Source: DASYQD01 sp036005845 (GTDB lineage: Bacteria; Acidobacteriota; Thermoanaerobaculia; Multivoradales; JAIOJS01). From it: a DNA stretch of 7,956 nt. Within the stretch, counting starts at the first letter, position 1; every line of letters starts with the position of its first letter. The translations under genes were made by a program, and so were the position numbers. This document shows positions 5,224 through 7,956 of this stretch, in pieces. The notes under the pieces are model-generated. The model was not told where the DNA came from, did no database searches, and saw only the letters and a program-made list of their open reading frames with translations. The stretch spans positions 1-7,956 of the forward strand of contig DASYQD010000077.1 of the NCBI GenBank assembly GCA_036005845.1. Direction: 5' to 3'.

Positions 5224-7098
5224 TCAGCGCAGCCGGCGGGCCAGGCGCCGCGAGCGTTCGAGCAGCTCGCGTTGCAGCGAGTCGGTCGAGGCGAGGCGCG
5301 GCGCGTAGCGCAGGTAGTGCAGGTCGTCGACGAGGCGCACCAGCTCGCCGGCGAGCGTCGGGCCGAGGCCGCGCTTGGCGAGGAGCGTGGCCCAGTGCGT
5401 CGGCGGCGCCTCCACCGGCAGGTCGTAACGGGCGCCGAGGAAGCTGCGCCACGCCTCCTCCGCCGCGCCCGCCGCCTGCCGCGGGTGGGGCTCGGCGAGC
5501 GCGGCGGTGACCTCGGCGACGAGCTGGCGCCGGCCGGCGCGGTCGCGGCCGAAGAGGCGGACGGCGAGCAGCCCGAGGCCGGCGAGCAGCAGCGTGCCCG
5601 CGGCGCCGCCGACCGCCCAGGCGATAGGGCCGCGCCAGGCCGAGTCCGCGGTGGTGCCCGCCGGTGCCTGCGGCGCGCGCAGCGCGCGCGGAGACACCGG
5701 CGCGGCCGGCGTCGAGCTCAGCTTGAGCGGCTCGGTGCTCACCGTGCGATAGGCGCCGCGCCCCGGCTCGAAGGCCACCCACTGCAGCGGCGGCAGGCTC
5801 CACTCGCCGGCGCGCTCGGGCACCAGGCTCCACGTCCAGGTGCGCGTCGAGAGGACGCGCGTGCCTTCGATCTTCAGGCGGCTCGACTCCTGCGGCGGCG
5901 ACACCTTGACGCCGGGCAGCGGCGGCAGCTTGGGGTCGGGCAGGCCGCTCAAGTTGGCGTTGCCGGCGAGCTCGGCGGTGAGGATCATCGCCTCGCCCGC
6001 CGCCACCTTCGCCGGTTGGAGACGGCTCTTCGCCTGCAGCGGGCCGACGGCGCCCGCGAAGCCGGCCGGCGGCGGTGGCAGCGCCTGCACGGCGAGCTGC
6101 ACCGCATTGCTCTGCCGGCGCACGGCGCCCGGGCGTACCGGCTCCTCGCCGAAGCCGAAGCCCACCGGCCGGAAGTAGACGAGGCGCAGGTCGGCCTCGG
6201 CCGCTTCGATCGTGTGCGGACCGGGCTCGTAGGGGAAGAGCGCGCGCTGCAGGATCGCCTGCCGCCACCAGAGCTTGCCGTCGAGCTCCACCATCTCGGC
6301 GCGGCTGCTGTCGGGAAGCTGCACCTCCTGCGACCAGAAGCCCTGGAAGGCGGGCACCTTGCGCGGGAAGATCGTCTCGATGACGACGCGTCCCTCGCCC
6401 GGCGCGCGGCGCTCGGCGAGCAGATAGAGCGTGTAGACGAGTTGCTCGCCCGCCCACGCGCGCGCCGGCGCCAGCTCGGCGCGCAGCATGATCTGCGGCG
6501 GCTCGCCGGGGCGCGCGGCGCGCTGCTCGTGGAAGAAGTCGAACGGATCAGGCAGCCCGGGCTCGAGGTCGCGGCCGTTGGCGTCGACGTCCGGACCGCC
6601 GGCGTTCGCTTCGGCCACCCAGGCCTCCTGGTCGGGCACCGCCAGCTCGTCGTGGCCGCTCACCAGCTTGATGCCGTAGACGCGCGCCTTGCCTTCGCGC
6701 AGCGGCGCCAGGTACCAGGTGAGGCCGTAGCTCTGCGACAGCTTGCCGTTGACCCAGCTCATGCTCTCCTGGCGCGCCGGGCCGCCGACGATCTCGAAGT
6801 TGTCGAGCTGGAAGCGCGGCGCGAACTGGAAGGAGCCGAGGCCGCCGCTCTCGACCTGGAAGGTGAGCTGCGCGTTCTGGCCGAGGGCGAGGCGCTGCGG
6901 CGTGAGCGTGACGCGGACCGAGCCTGCCGCGGCCGCGCCGCGCGGCAAGAGCGCCGCGACCAGCGCGCACGCGAGCAAAATGCCGAGTCCCCGTCCGTCA
7001 TTGCGAGGAGCGCAGCGACGAAGCCATCTCGACGATCGAGATCGCCACGGCCGCTTCGCGGCCTCGGGATGACGCTGCTCGCGCACCGGGGCGTTCAC
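5224..7098 (-). CDS. batD: BatD-like periplasmic protein of the aerotolerance gene run
   Basis: From the GTG at 7098 the protein is 624 residues. A signal peptide core (about 39-57, GILLACALVAALLPRGAAAA) is followed by a long periplasmic region of beta-rich, Ig-like segments (about 60-460; e.g. VRVTLTPQRLALGQNAQLTF, GEQLVYTLYLL, FQGFWSQEVQ, AGEAMILTAELAGNANL, RTWTWSLVPERAGEWSLPPL). One membrane helix (about 493-517) and a charged helical cytoplasmic tail of about 105 residues come last. This is the BatD layout; Bat proteins are thought to form an inner-membrane/periplasmic complex with VWA and TPR partners, exact job unsettled. The GTG overlaps the batC stop by one base and has AAGGA six bases upstream, inside batC, so the two are translationally coupled. 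Oddly, residues about 9-34, just before the signal core, are encoded by a palindromic repeat (6996-7074), giving an arginine-rich start. A shorter form from a later start is possible. Confidence 0.88.
   Translation of the reverse strand: MNAPVREQRHPEAAKRPWRSRSSRWLRRCAPRNDGRGLGILLACALVAALLPRGAAAAGSVRVTLTPQRLALGQNAQLTFQVESGGLGSFQFAPRFQLDNFEIVGGPARQESMSWVNGKLSQSYGLTWYLAPLREGKARVYGIKLVSGHDELAVPDQEAWVAEANAGGPDVDANGRDLEPGLPDPFDFFHEQRAARPGEPPQIMLRAELAPARAWAGEQLVYTLYLLAERRAPGEGRVVIETIFPRKVPAFQGFWSQEVQLPDSSRAEMVELDGKLWWRQAILQRALFPYEPGPHTIEAAEADLRLVYFRPVGFGFGEEPVRPGAVRRQSNAVQLAVQALPPPPAGFAGAVGPLQAKSRLQPAKVAAGEAMILTAELAGNANLSGLPDPKLPPLPGVKVSPPQESSRLKIEGTRVLSTRTWTWSLVPERAGEWSLPPLQWVAFEPGRGAYRTVSTEPLKLSSTPAAPVSPRALRAPQAPAGTTADSAWRGPIAWAVGGAAGTLLLAGLGLLAVRLFGRDRAGRRQLVAEVTAALAEPHPRQAAGAAEEAWRSFLGARYDLPVEAPPTHWATLLAKRGLGPTLAGELVRLVDDLHYLRYAPRLASTDSLQRELLERSRRLARRLR
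6996..7074. repeat. Palindromic dispersed-type repeat inside the start of batD
   Basis: The ends CGTCATTGCGAGG (6996-7008) and CCTCGGGATGACG (7062-7074) are inverted copies matching at 11 of 13 positions. Inside are two more perfect hairpins: ATCTCGA/TCGAGAT (7026-7032 and 7036-7042, three-base loop) and GGCCGC/GCGGCC (7049-7054 and 7058-7063, loop TTC). The sequence (GTCATTGCGAGGAGCGCAGC... ...GGGATGAC) is of the kind I recall as high-copy intergenic palindromes in several bacterial groups; copy number cannot be seen here, as this window has one copy. It lies in frame in batD and is translated. Confidence 0.75.
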
Positions 7099-7865
7099 TA
7101 CCAGTCCTTCTCCGTCGCCGTGCGCGCGCGCTGGCGGCGCTGCTCGGCGGCCTGGGCGCGGCGCTGCTCGCGCTCGAGGTTCTCGACCGCCTCGAGCAGG
7201 AAGGCGGCTTGCTGAGCGCTCATGTCGCGCTGGGGGTTGAAGCCGGGAAGCTGCGCCGAACGCTGGCCCTGGCCGGGCTGATTCGCGCCCGACTGCGGCT
7301 GCGGCTGTTGCGGCTGCTGGCCGTTGTCGCCACCACTCTGCTGCGGCGGTTGCTGGCCGCCGCCCGACTTGCCGCCGCCTTTGCCGCCGCCCTGCGGTTG
7401 CTGCTGCGGCTGCGGCGGCGGCTGCTTCTCGAGCGCCCGCAGCGCCAGCTCGAGGTTGTGTTTGGTCGGACGGTGGTCGGGCCGCAGGCGCAGCGCGGCG
7501 CGGTAGCTCTCCGCCGCCGCCGCGGCGTAACCGGCGGCGAGATAGGCGTTGCCGAGGTTGTAGAGCGCGTCGGGGCGCAACGCCTTCGCTTCGGCGTCCT
7601 TGCCGGCGGCGGCGCGCGCCAGCGGCTGCAGCGCCGCGCCGGGGGCGCCCGAGCCGAGCTTGCCGGTGCCGGCGTTGAAGAGCGCGCGCGGGTTCTCGCC
7701 GCCGAGCTCGAGCGCCTGCTCGAGGTGGCGGTCGGCGGCGCGGTAGTCGCGCTGCTGCCACTCGTCGATCGCCTTCGCCGTCCGCTCGCGCGGGTTGTGA
7801 AGCCAGGGCAGCGGCACCGACAGCGCCGTGGCCGCGGCGAGCACGAAAAGCGGCGCCGTCTTCAC
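7098..7865 (-). CDS. batC: BatC-like TPR protein of the aerotolerance gene run
   Basis: From the GTG at 7865 the protein is 255 residues. It begins with a hydrophobic segment (about 5-20), a signal peptide or anchor, and is then expected in the periplasm. Tetratricopeptide repeats follow: about 31-64 (AIDEWQQRDYRAADRHLEQAL) and 98-131 (ALYNLGNAYLAAGYAAAAAESYRAAL), with a poorer one between. Residues about 147-205 are almost only Gln, Pro and Gly, a flexible linker. The end is a charged helix (QQAAFLLEAVENLEREQRR, about 218-236) closing in KDW, as in other BatC-like proteins. TPRs bind partner proteins, here presumably BatD and the VWA proteins. The GTG is chosen over earlier in-frame starts because it overlaps the previous stop (GTGA) and has GAGGTGA seven bases upstream. 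batD begins at its stop codon. The linker's Q/P/G repeats are prone to length change. Confidence 0.88.
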   Translation of the reverse strand: MKTAPLFVLAAATALSVPLPWLHNPRERTAKAIDEWQQRDYRAADRHLEQALELGGENPRALFNAGTGKLGSGAPGAALQPLARAAAGKDAEAKALRPDALYNLGNAYLAAGYAAAAAESYRAALRLRPDHRPTKHNLELALRALEKQPPPQPQQQPQGGGKGGGKSGGGQQPPQQSGGDNGQQPQQPQPQSGANQPGQGQRSAQLPGFNPQRDMSAQQAAFLLEAVENLEREQRRAQAAEQRRQRARTATEKDW

Positions 7866-7956
7866 GCCGTCACCTCGTGGCGGCGGAACGGTGAAGTGGC
7901 GAGCGCCAGCAGCAGCGCCGCCACCGCGAGGCCGAGACACCACTGGAAGCGCTCCT
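7862..7956 (-). CDS. C-terminal fragment of a VWA-domain (BatA/BatB-like) membrane protein
   Basis: Only the last 30 residues are in the window: ERFQWCLGLAVAALLLALAT (one membrane helix) then SPFRRHEVTA and a TGA at 7862-7864. It is too short to appear as a clear gene alone, but the frame reaches the window edge. The sequence fits the C-terminal helix of VWA proteins of Bat runs, which often read '(Y)ERFQW.L..ALLLL' before a short basic tail. Gene order (VWA protein, then the TPR protein BatC, then BatD) supports BatB. The stop overlaps the GTG start of batC by four bases (GTGA), so the two should be translated together. The VWA domain itself, with its metal site, lies beyond the right edge. 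Confidence 0.7.
   Translation of the reverse strand, partial: ERFQWCLGLAVAALLLALATSPFRRHEVTA

Noticed and set aside
3980..6457. The diguanylate cyclase frame continuing upstream to give an 825-residue protein
   Set aside because: Upstream of 5131 the frame is batD read out of phase (Arg/Ala-rich, no domains); the cyclase begins at or near the ATG at 5131.
5104..7215. A 703-residue open frame on the plus strand opposite batD and the diguanylate cyclase
   Set aside because: It is extremely rich in Arg, Ala and Gly with no recognisable domain; it is the antisense shadow of GC-rich batD codons.
7099..7761. The batD frame continuing upstream through batC to give an 845-residue protein
   Set aside because: The extra 221 residues are batC in another frame. 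The GTG at 7098 has a ribosome site and overlaps the batC stop.

Overview
This looks like chromosomal DNA from a GC-rich Gram-negative bacterium. The evidence is Sec-type signal peptides, a periplasmic L,D-transpeptidase, a Bat (aerotolerance-type) gene run, and very GC-rich coding with long shadow frames on the opposite strand. The genus cannot be read from the sequence. A myxobacterial, Desulfobacterota or Binatota-like soil lineage is a guess from gene style and from the type of dispersed palindrome between batC and batD.

Region 1 (about 1-2150) is all on the minus strand and has a plainer, less GC-rich composition. Read 5'->3' on the minus strand from 2612 it holds: a small multi-spanning membrane protein of unknown function (2151-2612); a gap with two hairpin-prone stretches; a small unknown (DUF6188/immunity-like) gene broken by a one-base frameshift in a G run (1638-1993); then a compact set of a secreted GlcG/HbpS-like protein (1063-1572), a YkuD L,D-transpeptidase (523-1044) and a SnoaL/DUF4440 protein (56-484). 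Gaps in the last set are 18 and 38 bases, so they could be one transcript. Positions 2613-2892 carry no convincing gene.

Region 2 (2893-3978, plus strand) is an RluA-family rRNA pseudouridine synthase. It converges on a minus-strand GAF-GGDEF diguanylate cyclase (3980-5131). The two stop codons are separated by one base and both lie inside a perfect palindrome that could act as a two-way transcript end.

Region 3 (5224-7956, minus strand) is a Bat gene run: the tail of a VWA-domain membrane protein entering from the right edge, batC (TPR protein, GTG start overlapping the previous stop) and batD (large periplasmic protein anchored by a C-terminal membrane segment, GTG start overlapping the batC stop). 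These should be translationally coupled and form a membrane/periplasmic complex. A palindromic dispersed-type repeat (6996-7074) lies in frame at the start of batD and encodes the residues just before its signal peptide. The diguanylate cyclase follows batD by 92 bases on the same strand and may share its transcript.

No tRNA, rRNA, CRISPR array, transposase or integrase was seen. The most unusual observations are the repeat translated into BatD, the single-base break in the 1638-1993 gene, and the palindrome spanning both convergent stop codons.
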